Source: a virus. From it: a DNA stretch of 27,680 nt. This document shows, piece by piece, positions 8,126-15,977 of the stretch (its first letter is position 1; every line of letters starts with the position of its first letter). The stretch is taken from the IMG/VR virus record IMGVR_UViG_3300005537_000055, positions 1-27,680 of that record; one strand, written 5' to 3'. Made by a program: the position numbers and the translations under genes. The notes below the pieces were generated by a model, which was not told the DNA's origin, searched no databases, and worked only from the letters and a program-made list of their open reading frames with translations.

Positions 8126-8827
8126 TTAGGTGACTTTCTTGGTGGGGGTGAAAAGGGCCGCCCAGAAGCGCGCCCAGAAGCCTGGTTGCGGCTGGGCCGG
8201 CTTGGCTACTGCGACTGCCGGTTGGTTCGGGTGAGGGACTGGGCTGGCCGGCAGGAGGACGGGCGCCGCGCCGGGTGGATGCGCCATGGGCGTCTTCTCG
8301 TCGACCTGGCCGATCGCGAGAGATGCGCGCGAGGTATAGAGGCGGCGCGTCGCGAGCCCGTTCTCGCCACCATTTACCTTGCGGGTAACACCCTCGATGT
8401 CCTGCTTGTCAGCGAGTGCATTGAGTCCGTGGTCGTGCCAGTAGAGCGCTGGGATAAGCGCCGCGACGGGAAACCCCGCCGCCAGTGCCGGGTTGTTCAC
8501 AAGGTCGACGCTGAGCTCCTTGCCATAACGCAGGTAGTTCGCGCGCCCGGTGAGCTGGATCAGGCCGCGTCCCTTGAAGCGAGGGCCGTCGCCGGCCTGC
8601 GTGTTGCCGAGGTCCTTGCGGCCCTCATATTCCTTGCCCGACGCGTATTCGACGGTGGTTTTGAAGCCATCGCTTTCTTCTGCGCACTGGCCGAGGAAAT
8701 AGGCCTGGCGTCGGACCGATGTGAGCTGGGCCACATTGATCACGTTGGGCATGGCAGCGGCGAGACCGGCGAGGATCTCAGGATTACCCTGCGGGGCGAT
8801 CTTCTTGAGGATGGGTAGCCAATCCAT
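8126..8827 (-). CDS. endolysin, glycoside hydrolase family 19
   Basis: The product has 233 residues. The catalytic domain (about 1-175) shows the GH19 hallmarks: LGQCAEESDGFKTTVEY with probable catalytic Glu51 and Glu60, GPRFKGRGLIQLTGRANY (81-98), and EGVTRKVNGGENG (145-157). Such enzymes cleave the glycan strands of peptidoglycan. There is no signal peptide, so it needs the adjacent holin. The tail (about 180-233) is Pro/Ala-rich and ends in an amphipathic aromatic stretch GFWARFWAALFTPTKKVT, which could contact membranes; this extension is not part of the core family. The start has AGGA nine bases upstream with a C-rich spacer. Confidence 0.92.
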   Translation of the reverse strand: MDWLPILKKIAPQGNPEILAGLAAAMPNVINVAQLTSVRRQAYFLGQCAEESDGFKTTVEYASGKEYEGRKDLGNTQAGDGPRFKGRGLIQLTGRANYLRYGKELSVDLVNNPALAAGFPVAALIPALYWHDHGLNALADKQDIEGVTRKVNGGENGLATRRLYTSRASLAIGQVDEKTPMAHPPGAAPVLLPASPVPHPNQPAVAVAKPAQPQPGFWARFWAALFTPTKKVT

Positions 8828-8857
8828 GGTGGTGGGTCCTTAGTGGGTGGGGGTGTA

Positions 8858-8881
8858 GGCATGCCCTCGTGAAGGCATGCC
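8858..8881. repeat. paired GGCATGCC palindromes between tail spike and endolysin genes
   Basis: GGCATGCC occurs at 8858-8865 and again at 8874-8881. Each copy is self-complementary, so the pair can form an 8-bp stem around the 8-base spacer. No T tract follows on either strand, so it is more likely a processing or binding element than an intrinsic terminator. The second copy continues as GGCATGCCCACAT, which recurs at 21349-21361. Confidence 0.5.
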
Positions 8882-8887
8882 CACATA

Positions 8888-11581
8888 TTAGGTGGTCAGC
8901 AGCTGGCCGGCGCTCGTGGTCGTGCCCGAATCGTGCAGATTGGCCGAGGTGTTGGCGTAGGAGTGGCCCGACACCATGGTGGTGGTCGCGCCCGTGTCGA
9001 TCTGGACGCCATAGGTGCTATTTCCCACTGCGCTAATGGAGAGAAGATCGCAGTGGTTGGCGTTTGCCCCAACCCAGAACCCAGGACCGGCCGTCGTGCC
9101 GTCAGCGTTACAGCCATCAATGCGATGGTAGTTTGTCGCCGGCGAGGACCCGCTTATGAGGAACCCCCCAGAGGTGCATGCAATGGCCGAGCACGCGCGC
9201 CATGAATTGTAGTAGCCCCCATACACCTCGAACCCATACAAAGAGTTCAACGCCAAGCAATTAACAAGGTTATTGTATTGCGGGAGGATACCGGCACCGT
9301 TTGCTGTTTGGATCAGGAACGCAGCCGATCCGGTGCTAGCGCCCGTGATGTTGGACGCAATACAGTTGGATACTTGGTTGTAGAACGACTGTTCACTGAT
9401 CGCGAGGCCTTGAGAGGAGCAATACTCCATATAACAGTTGTCAATACGGACGCGGGAAATAAGGTTGGCGCTGCCACTGCTGTTCGAGGGGTTGAAGTTG
9501 ATGCCGTAATTGCAGATGTTCCCGCCGAGGATCTGACACCCTTCGATTAGGAGCGCCGTCGCGGTCCCATAGATATAGATGCCCCTGTTCTGCGGGAGCT
9601 CAATGAGACAGTTACGAGCTATACAGTGGGTAACCTGAAACGCGCTAGTAGCCGGCGGGTTGAACGCCTGGAATAAGATGCCGATATACCAGTTGCCGGT
9701 TATACGAACACCCTCCACCCGGCTTCGGGTGACGTTGTAGAAGCTCATCGCAGCCTGGTTGACGCCGCCGGTGTTAAAGCTCCAATCCGTGAATGTTCCC
9801 GAGCCGAAATAGCCGGGGAAGCTGCAGGTAAGCGTCGTGCCGGTATATGTGGTCGCGGTGCCATCGAACCACTTCGTCGGGTCCGAGGTGCGATACACGC
9901 GGATGAACTGGCCAATGGCGACGTCCAATCCAGCCTGGGTGGTGAAGTTGAACGTGCCCGATCCCAGCGTGGAGCTCGTCGTGCTCGTGCCTAGGACGGC
10001 CGTGTTATTGAGCACGCCCCCTTCCCAGGTGGCATAGTTACCCATCTGGATAAACGCGTTGGTCGGAGAACCGAACTTCGAGTTCGATCCAAATCCACCG
10101 GGCCCGGCCGGCTCGCCGTTGCGCACGAAGGTGGCGGTCCTACCGCAGCGGACGGTCACACCATCAGGCACCACAATTCCAGTGATCCCGCACAGATAGG
10201 TCTTTCCGGCGGGGAAATAGGCGACCGCGCCATTGCTAGAACACGTCGTCAGGAACGTGTTGATAGCCGCCGAGTCGTCGACGATGCCGTTGCCCACGAT
10301 GCCATAATCGAGCGCGTTGAGCTGAGTGGAGGTGAACGCCGCGGCGGCGCCGATATTGGTGCGCGCCGTGACGACGTTACCGACGTCGGTAAGATTGTTT
10401 GACGCCAGCAATACGCCGGCGGTGCCGGCGAACACCGCGACCGCGACCCAGAACCCGGCCGTCGCGTCATATATCAGGTGCGCGCTCTGGCTGGGGCCAA
10501 GCACAATATCCGAGCCGATCAACAACCGGTTAGCCGACGCAGACGATGCGCTCTGGTTTTTGAGCGTAATGCTGTTGCTCGAGCCGACGTTGATGACCAC
10601 CAGATTGCGGGCCTCGTTGAAGCCCGTGCTCGCAATACCGGTGACGTTCCACGAGCCGCCGCTCGCCGACAGGCGCAAGATGCTAGCTGTGGCCAGGCCA
10701 GTCGGGGCGTAGTCATTGACGCTGGCGGACAGCGCCGGGGGAGTCACGGCCCCGCCGAAATATGTGTCGGCAGTGGGGACGAGGGAGGCGCCGAAGGTCT
10801 GTGCGGCGCCGAAGGTGTTGGCGCCATTCAGCAGCGGGACGACCGCGCCGCTCGTGCCAGTGTTGGCAGTGGCGGCGGATCCAAGCCCGAGGTTAGACCT
10901 GGCCGTGCTGATATTGGCCATGTCAGAGAGGTTGTTGGCGGTCTGCGCGGCACCCGTGATGCGCCCGTCATTGCCAGCCGCAACGGTTCCGGCGCCGGTG
11001 CCGATATTAGCGACCGCGGCGCCACCGAGCCCGAGATTTGTGCGGGCGGAAGATGGGCTGTTGAGGTCGGACAGGTTATTGCCGGCGGCCAGAAACCCCG
11101 AACCGACAAATACGCCAATGCAATACCATAGGGAGTTCGCACCGTCGTAGACGAGCTTGGCGCTCTGGTTAGGGGCCATCGTGACCGCGGCGCCGAGCGA
11201 GAACCGGTTGGCCGCGAGCGAAGACGCGTCGTTGTTCGTCAGGGTGATGCTCGACGCGCCAGCATTGTAGAGGGTGATCACCCGCTGCGACGCGCCGCCG
11301 GAAAGCCCCGTGATGTTGATGTTGGCCGAAGACGTTAGGCGCAGTGCCCCAGTATGGGCGCTATATCCGGTGGGGTTGAAATCGTTCTGGCTAGCGCTCA
11401 AAGATGACGGCGACAGGACCTCCACGAAGTTCTTCTTCTGCGCCCAAGCGCCACCAGCCGTCGCGCCGTCGCCCACTGTGAGCTCGAGCGTATCGGTGGC
11501 GTAGCCGATCTCGCCGGCCGCCGGCGTCTTTGTCATGATCGTCGCGCGGGTGTCGCGGCGGTGCTGGACTTGAATGCTCAT
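8888..11581 (-). CDS. tail spike with pectate-lyase-like beta-helix
   Basis: The product has 897 residues. Residues 1-50 (QHRRDTRATI, GEIGYATDTLELTVGDGA) match the N-terminal domain of major-tropism-determinant-type proteins, a virion-attachment module. A beta-domain at about 56-159 recurs at about 280-385. Between and after these are three linkers of the type NNLSD...ARTNLGLG (168-186, 216-234, 395-413). From about 425 (LDYGIVGNGIVDDSAAINTF) begins a right-handed beta-helix of the pectate-lyase superfamily, running to the C terminus. It probably binds and perhaps cleaves host surface polysaccharide. The start overlaps the upstream fibre gene as TAATG. Confidence 0.88.
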   Translation of the reverse strand: MSIQVQHRRDTRATIMTKTPAAGEIGYATDTLELTVGDGATAGGAWAQKKNFVEVLSPSSLSASQNDFNPTGYSAHTGALRLTSSANINITGLSGGASQRVITLYNAGASSITLTNNDASSLAANRFSLGAAVTMAPNQSAKLVYDGANSLWYCIGVFVGSGFLAAGNNLSDLNSPSSARTNLGLGGAAVANIGTGAGTVAAGNDGRITGAAQTANNLSDMANISTARSNLGLGSAATANTGTSGAVVPLLNGANTFGAAQTFGASLVPTADTYFGGAVTPPALSASVNDYAPTGLATASILRLSASGGSWNVTGIASTGFNEARNLVVINVGSSNSITLKNQSASSASANRLLIGSDIVLGPSQSAHLIYDATAGFWVAVAVFAGTAGVLLASNNLTDVGNVVTARTNIGAAAAFTSTQLNALDYGIVGNGIVDDSAAINTFLTTCSSNGAVAYFPAGKTYLCGITGIVVPDGVTVRCGRTATFVRNGEPAGPGGFGSNSKFGSPTNAFIQMGNYATWEGGVLNNTAVLGTSTTSSTLGSGTFNFTTQAGLDVAIGQFIRVYRTSDPTKWFDGTATTYTGTTLTCSFPGYFGSGTFTDWSFNTGGVNQAAMSFYNVTRSRVEGVRITGNWYIGILFQAFNPPATSAFQVTHCIARNCLIELPQNRGIYIYGTATALLIEGCQILGGNICNYGINFNPSNSSGSANLISRVRIDNCYMEYCSSQGLAISEQSFYNQVSNCIASNITGASTGSAAFLIQTANGAGILPQYNNLVNCLALNSLYGFEVYGGYYNSWRACSAIACTSGGFLISGSSPATNYHRIDGCNADGTTAGPGFWVGANANHCDLLSISAVGNSTYGVQIDTGATTTMVSGHSYANTSANLHDSGTTTSAGQLLTT
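10377..10392. repeat. dispersed palindrome TTACC-N6-GGTAA, copy 5
   Basis: Spacer GACGTC, itself a palindrome, so all 16 bases are symmetric. Located in a linker of the tail spike, encoding LTDVGN. Confidence 0.85.
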
Positions 11582-12237
11582 TACCAGGGTGTCCCGAAGT
11601 CAGTGGTGGAGGTGGGAGAGGTGGAAAACGTCCCGTAGTCGGGGCTAGCCAGGATGGCAGCGGCGGACTGGGCGGTGGTGGCAGCGTTCGAGGCCGTGGT
11701 GGCGGACGACGCGGCGGCCGTGGCCGAGTTCGCCGCATTGGTCGCGTATGTGCTCGCCGTGGATGAGGACCCCGCCGCATTGGTCGCGGAGGTGCTCGCA
11801 GCCGACGCCGAATTGGCGGCGTTGGTCGCCGACGTTCCTGCGGCTGTGGCTGAGCCGGCCGCGGCCGTCGCCGAACTGGCGGCGTTAGTGGCCGACGTCC
11901 CGGCAGCGGTTGCAGAGCTCGCGGCGTTCGATGCCGATGTGCCGGCGCTCGCTGCTGACCCAGCGGCGTTGCCCGCGCTTGTCGTCGCGCTGGTAGCCGC
12001 GTTCGCCGCAACCGAGGCGTCGGCGGCGATCGTCGACACCGCGCCGGTGGCAGTGGTGGAAGCGGCTTGCGCGGCGGCGGCAGATGCGGCGGCTTGCGCG
12101 GCGGCGGCCGAGGCCGCGTTCGAGTCGCTCGTGACGACGATTTGCGCGGTCGGCGGGACCGATCCGGCGATCATCCCGACCGGGGAACCGGGAGGAAAAT
12201 CGTTGATTGGGTTGGTGATGCGCTGGCGCTGGGTCAC
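11581..12237 (-). CDS. Ala/Ser/Thr-repeat tail fibre protein
   Basis: The product has 218 residues. A short N-terminal part (1-38, NDFPPGSPVGMIAGSVPP) is followed by about 150 residues built almost only of Ala, Ser, Thr and Asn. Quasi-heptad units such as AGTSATNAASSATAA recur here, as in the repeat shafts of phage fibres. The last 20 residues (PDYGTFSTSPTSTTDFGTPW) are distinct and may dock on the tail spike, whose gene begins at the stop codon. The gene starts with GTG, overlapping the upstream stop as GTGA. The repeats also make the DNA highly repetitive at 11680-12120. Confidence 0.8.
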   Translation of the reverse strand: MTQRQRITNPINDFPPGSPVGMIAGSVPPTAQIVVTSDSNAASAAAAQAAASAAAAQAASTTATGAVSTIAADASVAANAATSATTSAGNAAGSAASAGTSASNAASSATAAGTSATNAASSATAAAGSATAAGTSATNAANSASAASTSATNAAGSSSTASTYATNAANSATAAASSATTASNAATTAQSAAAILASPDYGTFSTSPTSTTDFGTPW

Positions 12238-13211
12238 GGCCGCCCACCCCAGTCAACGCGGAATTTCCGCTGCGCTGCGAACTGCGGGAACCGCCACGTC
12301 TGGCCGTCGACGACGTTGCCGGCATCGATCTGGTGCTTCTTGGTGCTCATGAGCATCCGGAAGCGCCGCGTGTGATACATGCCGAGCTGCGGATCGCTGT
12401 AGGGCTTACCTTTCTGAGACATGAGGCGCCCCAGCGCGCCCTCGAGCAGCACGTCGAAATCCGTGCTCCACATATCGGAGGGGATCCAGTGCTCGACGTC
12501 CGTGCCAGGGTCCAGCGACGGCGTGAGCGACATGGTCACGAACAGCTGCCCGTTCGTCACGTCCGTGGTAGTCGGGGCGTTGGAGAACGCCAGGGTGCCC
12601 TGGAAATATGCGGCCCCCGTCGTATCGAACGAGACGTGCGCGATCGACAAAATGTCGATGATCTCGGCTTGGGTCGGCGTGATTTGGTAGGACGACTGGC
12701 CGGCGACAAGAGTTATGGGATTGACGTCCTGCCAGCACCCGGTGGTGCGGCAGAACTCGTTGACGACGTTGTAGAGCTCGAGCTTGATCCACGGATCCTG
12801 CACGCCAGGCAGGTTCACGCGGAGATTGTCGACCAACCGCTGGATAAGCGACGGCGTCGGTGACGTCGTAACCGTCGTGTTGCCCGAGTCGCTCTGGACG
12901 ATAAAGAGCGCATCTTGGTAAAGCTGCTGGTGGATCTGGGCCAGCGTGTGGTTCGACCATGGCTTCCCGAGCTGAAACAGGAGCCGCGCGACCGTGCCGT
13001 CAATAATGAGGCGCGAATACTTCTGCCACTGGGCGTCGGATAGCCAGGTCGCGGGGTCCGTCGTCGGGTCGACCGGCGGGGTAATCTGAAGGTATTGGTT
13101 GCAGAGCTCCTCAACCACGTTGAACAGCTCAAGCGCCAGGCCACCATCGGTGACGCCCGGCGTCTGGATCCGAATATCGTTGAGGACCTTGGTGGTCGTA
13201 GTGGTGCTCAC
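12234..13211 (-). CDS. neck/connector-like structural protein with internal domain duplication
   Basis: The product has 325 residues and contains two copies of one helical unit. Copy 1 (about 9-107) has IRIQTPGVTDGGLALELFN and, later, DGTVARLLFQLGKPWSN. Copy 2 (about 126-290) has LRVNLPGVQDPWIKLELYN and, later, EGALGRLMSQKGKPYSDPQL. Copy 2 carries an extra beta-rich insert of about 80 residues. Its place between the head genes and the tail fibres suggests a head-to-tail adaptor or neck subunit; the family is not certain. It starts with GTG, overlapping the previous stop (GTGA), and ends in a GTGA overlap. Confidence 0.7.
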   Translation of the reverse strand: MSTTTTTKVLNDIRIQTPGVTDGGLALELFNVVEELCNQYLQITPPVDPTTDPATWLSDAQWQKYSRLIIDGTVARLLFQLGKPWSNHTLAQIHQQLYQDALFIVQSDSGNTTVTTSPTPSLIQRLVDNLRVNLPGVQDPWIKLELYNVVNEFCRTTGCWQDVNPITLVAGQSSYQITPTQAEIIDILSIAHVSFDTTGAAYFQGTLAFSNAPTTTDVTNGQLFVTMSLTPSLDPGTDVEHWIPSDMWSTDFDVLLEGALGRLMSQKGKPYSDPQLGMYHTRRFRMLMSTKKHQIDAGNVVDGQTWRFPQFAAQRKFRVDWGGRP

Positions 13212-13585
13212 TGATTAGCCCCCATCACGGAGATTGGGCTGATCGGCGAGGTGAGCCGCATCAGGAAGCCCTGTATGAAGGCCTGCGCGCGCGAGTCCTG
13301 ATTGGGCTCAGCGTCGAACGCTTCGCAATGGCCGACGACATAGTCGAGGAAGGCCAGCCGATACTGCACGTCGATGAACGATGTGCTGTCGCCGGAGGCG
13401 GCGAGGCTCGGGATCGACGAAGGATTTGGCAAGAATAGATCCGCGCGAACGCGGCGCGCCTCATACACGGCCTCGTTAAGGGCCGTGATGATCGTGGCAT
13501 CGGCGTAGCGGTAAGGCTGCGTGTAGTCTTGCAGCATATTACGCGCTTCCGTCAGATAATCGGCAACCGTGTCGAAAAGCGCCAC
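13208..13585 (-). CDS. head-tail connector-like protein, 125 aa
   Basis: This helical 125-residue protein contains YLTEARNMLQDYTQPYRYAD, TIITALNEAVYEARRVRADL and a C-terminal helix FIQGFLMRLTSP. This pattern is typical of small adaptor proteins encoded after the capsid gene in podoviruses. It probably sits under the portal. It starts with GTG (13585) just downstream of the capsid-gene terminator, with AGGG upstream. Expression therefore needs readthrough of that terminator or a promoter not recognised here. Confidence 0.65.
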   Translation of the reverse strand: MALFDTVADYLTEARNMLQDYTQPYRYADATIITALNEAVYEARRVRADLFLPNPSSIPSLAASGDSTSFIDVQYRLAFLDYVVGHCEAFDAEPNQDSRAQAFIQGFLMRLTSPISPISVMGANQ

Positions 13586-13595
13586 TTGACTTGCC

Positions 13596-13647
13596 CTGAA
13601 AAGAAAAAGTGGGGCGGACTTACCTCCTCAGGTAAATCGCGCCCCAC
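13596..13647 (-). terminator. intrinsic terminator after the major capsid gene
   Basis: Read on the minus strand, GTGGGGCG (13647-13640) pairs with CGCCCCAC (13616-13609), then TTACC pairs with GGTAA around a six-base loop, and the stem is followed by TTTTTCTTTTC. The apical part is a copy of the dispersed palindrome (13620-13635). It lies 17 bases after the capsid stop codon. Confidence 0.85.
13620..13635. repeat. dispersed palindrome TTACC-N6-GGTAA, copy 6
   Basis: Spacer TCCTCA; forms the top of the intrinsic terminator after the capsid gene. Confidence 0.9.
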
Positions 13648-13663
13648 CCCCCACTACCCCGCC

Positions 13664-14629
13664 TTACGGGGTGACGATGGCCTGGACGAGCGCCTTGCCG
13701 TCGAGGACCTTGAAGCCGTAGACCTGCAGGCCGCGGAGAAGCGTGCCGAAGGTCTGCTCGGAGCGGAGAGTCTCGAGCTTGGTCACCTGGCTGGCGAAGG
13801 TCAGGGCATGCGGATGGCCCGCATAGATAACCCACTCGCCGGCAGAGAGGCCGCCAGCGACGCCGTTGGGAAGCAGGTTCGAGGTGTAGAGCGTGAAGCG
13901 GTCGATCATACCCAGGCGGCCGGTGCGCAGCGTCGACGCGGAGTCACCCGAGATCGAAGCCTGACGCAGATCCGACTGCTTGAGATACTGAGCCGCCCAA
14001 GCCGGCAGGGTGATCCAGCGGCCCGTCTCGGGGATATTCTGCTCGTCGAGCGTCTGGCCGAGGCGGGTGATCAGGTCGAGGATTTCGACGCGGCCAGCCG
14101 AGGCATCACGCGGCACGAGGGCGAGCGGCGCCGCCGTGGTGCCAAGGTTGATCGAGCTCGAGATCGCGCCCGCGGTCGCGCCCGAGTTGGCGGCCACCGG
14201 GGTGTTGAGGATGTTGAGCAGGACCGCCGTGTCGATAACGATCTTCATCTGCTCGGCGGCGTCGTCGGCCCACATGGACATCAAGTTGATGTCGCTCTGG
14301 ATCTCCATGACGTCGTCGAGGACGAGGTTGAAATACTTCGCGTAGTCGATGGTCAGGTCGACAATCGCCGCTGCCGGGCGCTGCACGGCAAGCGCTTGGT
14401 TGACCTGATAGTCGGAGACGGTGATGGTCGGCTTCTGGCGGATATGGACGCGGTCGCCCTTGTCCTTGATCTCGCCTTCATAGTCGGTGTTCGAGATCAC
14501 GCTGAGCACGGTGCTCGCGTAGAACTTCTCGATGAGCTTCCCCGACCAAATCTCGGGGATAAACGTCCCCGAGTATGCCGGGTTCTGGTTGGAGCCAAGA
14601 TACGGGGAGCCGGAAACGGTAACGGACAT
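13664..14629 (-). CDS. major capsid protein
   Basis: The product has 321 residues. FIPEIWSGKLIEKFYASTVL (23-42) followed by DYEGEIKDKGDRVHIRQKPT and YAKYFNLVLDDVMEIQSD is the characteristic start of major capsid proteins of many podoviruses (HK97-type fold, P22/N4-like lineage). It assembles the icosahedral head with the scaffold encoded immediately upstream. The ribosome binding site GAGG lies in the 3' arm of the hairpin at 14638-14675. A second hairpin with a T tract follows the gene, so this gene can be made as its own message. Confidence 0.88.
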   Translation of the reverse strand: MSVTVSGSPYLGSNQNPAYSGTFIPEIWSGKLIEKFYASTVLSVISNTDYEGEIKDKGDRVHIRQKPTITVSDYQVNQALAVQRPAAAIVDLTIDYAKYFNLVLDDVMEIQSDINLMSMWADDAAEQMKIVIDTAVLLNILNTPVAANSGATAGAISSSINLGTTAAPLALVPRDASAGRVEILDLITRLGQTLDEQNIPETGRWITLPAWAAQYLKQSDLRQASISGDSASTLRTGRLGMIDRFTLYTSNLLPNGVAGGLSAGEWVIYAGHPHALTFASQVTKLETLRSEQTFGTLLRGLQVYGFKVLDGKALVQAIVTP

Positions 14630-14632
14630 AGC

Positions 14633-14675
14633 AAAAACCTCGAAGAGAGTGCTGCGGACAGCGCTCTCCCCGAGG
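14633..14675 (-). terminator. hairpin plus T tract directly before the capsid gene (attenuator or RBS-masking stem)
   Basis: On the minus strand CCTCGGGGAGAG pairs with CTCTCTTCGAGG (two G-T pairs), then GCTG pairs with CAGC around a TCCG tetraloop, giving about 16 pairs with one mismatch. It is followed by TTTTTGCT and the capsid ATG. The capsid ribosome binding site (GAGG) is part of the stem, so the structure could both terminate scaffold transcription and mask capsid translation. Confidence 0.7.
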
Positions 14676-14703
14676 GTTCACCATGTATTACAAGGATCGA
14701 GCG

Positions 14704-15723
14704 CTAGCGGATGCGCCCTTCTTTCTGAGCTTCGAAGATCTGCCGCTCGAACTTGGCGGCCTCTTCTTCACGACCGCGGAAACGTCCGTTCGCGCGATCT
14801 TTGTAGAACTCAATGATGTCAGAGCGCTTTATGAAGGGCTTGTCCGCAGGTGCCTGTGGGGTGCTGCTGGACCTGGCTCGACCCGGCGCCGCAAGTGTTT
14901 CCAGTTGGACCTTTGGGCCGGGCCTTGAGCCGGGCTCTGTCGGTTGCTGGCCACCTTGCGGGGCGTCGTCTGCTGTTGGGTTCTCGGCCGCGAAGGCCTC
15001 GAAGAACGCGGCCATGCGGGCGGCGTCATTTCCATTGAAAGCATTCATAAGCATATCGTGACGCTTTTGTCCAGAGAGAACGTCGCGATACTGCAACCAG
15101 GCAATAAAGTCAGGGTTAGAGTTGGTTTGCACCCAGTTTGGCACACGGTTATTCATGGTTTCGATCATGCGCTCGCGAGCGCTTTTCGAATTTTCCTGGC
15201 CAAAAGAGTCGATTTTTCTCTGCAGCTCACGCAATTTTGGCGCCACGATCTGCTTCGCCTTGCGCTCGACAATGGACATGAACTCCGGTCCGAAGTCGGC
15301 TTCCTCTTCCGGCGTGATGGTCACCTCGAGGTCGTCGGACGTCGGCTGCGGGCGCTGCGTATGCTGGCTCTGCAGCGTCTCGATGAGGCGCCGCATATCC
15401 GTCACCTCGGAGGCGAGCTGGCGGTTCGCGTTGTTGAGCTGGTCGAAGCGCGGCTTCAACGAGTCGTATTTGTGCTTCCAGTCGTCCGCCGCCGGTGCGT
15501 TATTACCCGGCGAGGTAACTTGCGGATCCTGAGGGGGATCCTGCGGTGCCGGATCCTGAGGGGGATCCTGCGGCGGGGGATCATTCGCCGGCGGATCTTG
15601 GGGCGGCGCCTGATTGAGCTCTTTCATAAGCTGATCGGCGCGCGCAGCGGCGTCGCGGGCCGCCCTCGGGATAATGACAGTCGGATCTTCGGGGAGCGGG
15701 GGGGCTTTGGTTGCAGGCTTCAC
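14704..15723 (-). CDS. scaffolding protein
   Basis: The product has 339 residues. Residues 39-68 are a PQDP-type repeat (QDPPQDPAPQDPPQDPQ), 82-130 a charged coiled coil, 135-150 acidic, and the rest helical and polar, ending FERQIFEAQKEGRIR, a basic tail that could bind coat protein. It lies directly before the capsid gene, which is typical of scaffolds. It starts with GTG at 15723 (AGGA upstream with a C-rich spacer), overlapping the previous stop as GTGA. A copy of the dispersed palindrome (15503-15518) encodes VTSPGN between the repeat and the coil. Confidence 0.75.
   Translation of the reverse strand: MKPATKAPPLPEDPTVIIPRAARDAAARADQLMKELNQAPPQDPPANDPPPQDPPQDPAPQDPPQDPQVTSPGNNAPAADDWKHKYDSLKPRFDQLNNANRQLASEVTDMRRLIETLQSQHTQRPQPTSDDLEVTITPEEEADFGPEFMSIVERKAKQIVAPKLRELQRKIDSFGQENSKSARERMIETMNNRVPNWVQTNSNPDFIAWLQYRDVLSGQKRHDMLMNAFNGNDAARMAAFFEAFAAENPTADDAPQGGQQPTEPGSRPGPKVQLETLAAPGRARSSSTPQAPADKPFIKRSDIIEFYKDRANGRFRGREEEAAKFERQIFEAQKEGRIR
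15503..15518. repeat. dispersed palindrome TTACC-N6-GGTAA, copy 7
   Basis: Spacer CGGCGA; within the scaffold gene after the PQDP repeat, encoding VTSPGN. Confidence 0.85.
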
Positions 15724-15977
15724 TGGGTGGGGGTCCTAGCGTTGGCCCGTTCGACCGTGGTCTGGGCGCCCTGCAGGTCCTGCAGGAGCTCGAGCATCAT
15801 TCGAGCCTTCCCTTGGTTGACCTGTAAGCCTTCGACCGGCGATTGGACGCAGTGGGTGGTGGTGTGGTGGCTGTATTCAGCAAGCTTCGCGAGGAACTCC
15901 TGCCAGGCGGCAGGGTCCGCGCGACGAAGCTTGAGCGCTATTTTGGCGAGCTCAAGCTTCGTCTGGGGGAATGTCAG
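15720..15977 (-). CDS. small head-region protein, 85 aa, apparent CTG start
   Basis: An open frame of 85 codons with normal composition (TKLELAKIALKLRRADP, WQEFLAKLAEYSHH, MMLELLQDLQG) fills the gap between two annotated genes. It ends in TGA overlapping the scaffold GTG. No ATG, GTG or TTG precedes the conserved-looking start in this frame. CTG at 15977 overlaps the upstream stop as CTGA, exactly like the ATGA and GTGA junctions elsewhere in the genome, and would give MTFPQTKLELAK. The function is unknown; the position suggests a head assembly or structural role. The alternative is a start at the internal ATG pair near 15795-15800, giving a much shorter protein. Confidence 0.7.
   Translation of the reverse strand: MTFPQTKLELAKIALKLRRADPAAWQEFLAKLAEYSHHTTTHCVQSPVEGLQVNQGKARMMLELLQDLQGAQTTVERANARTPTQ

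Noticed and set aside
8374-8388. TTACC-N5-GGTAA in the endolysin gene
   Set aside because: The spacer is one base short and the DNA encodes the conserved GH19 stretch TRKVNGG, so it can arise from protein constraint.
7787-8818. Rightward 343-codon frame opposite holin and endolysin
   Set aside because: The lysis genes on the other strand are well supported; this is antisense noise.
10038-10053. TTACC-CATCTG-GATAA in the tail spike
   Set aside because: One mismatch inside coding sequence with no flanking symmetry; could be chance.
13529-14707. Rightward 392-codon frame opposite the capsid gene
   Set aside because: Antisense shadow: the capsid and connector proteins on the other strand have clear family features, and this frame is Arg/Asp/Gly-rich without a domain.
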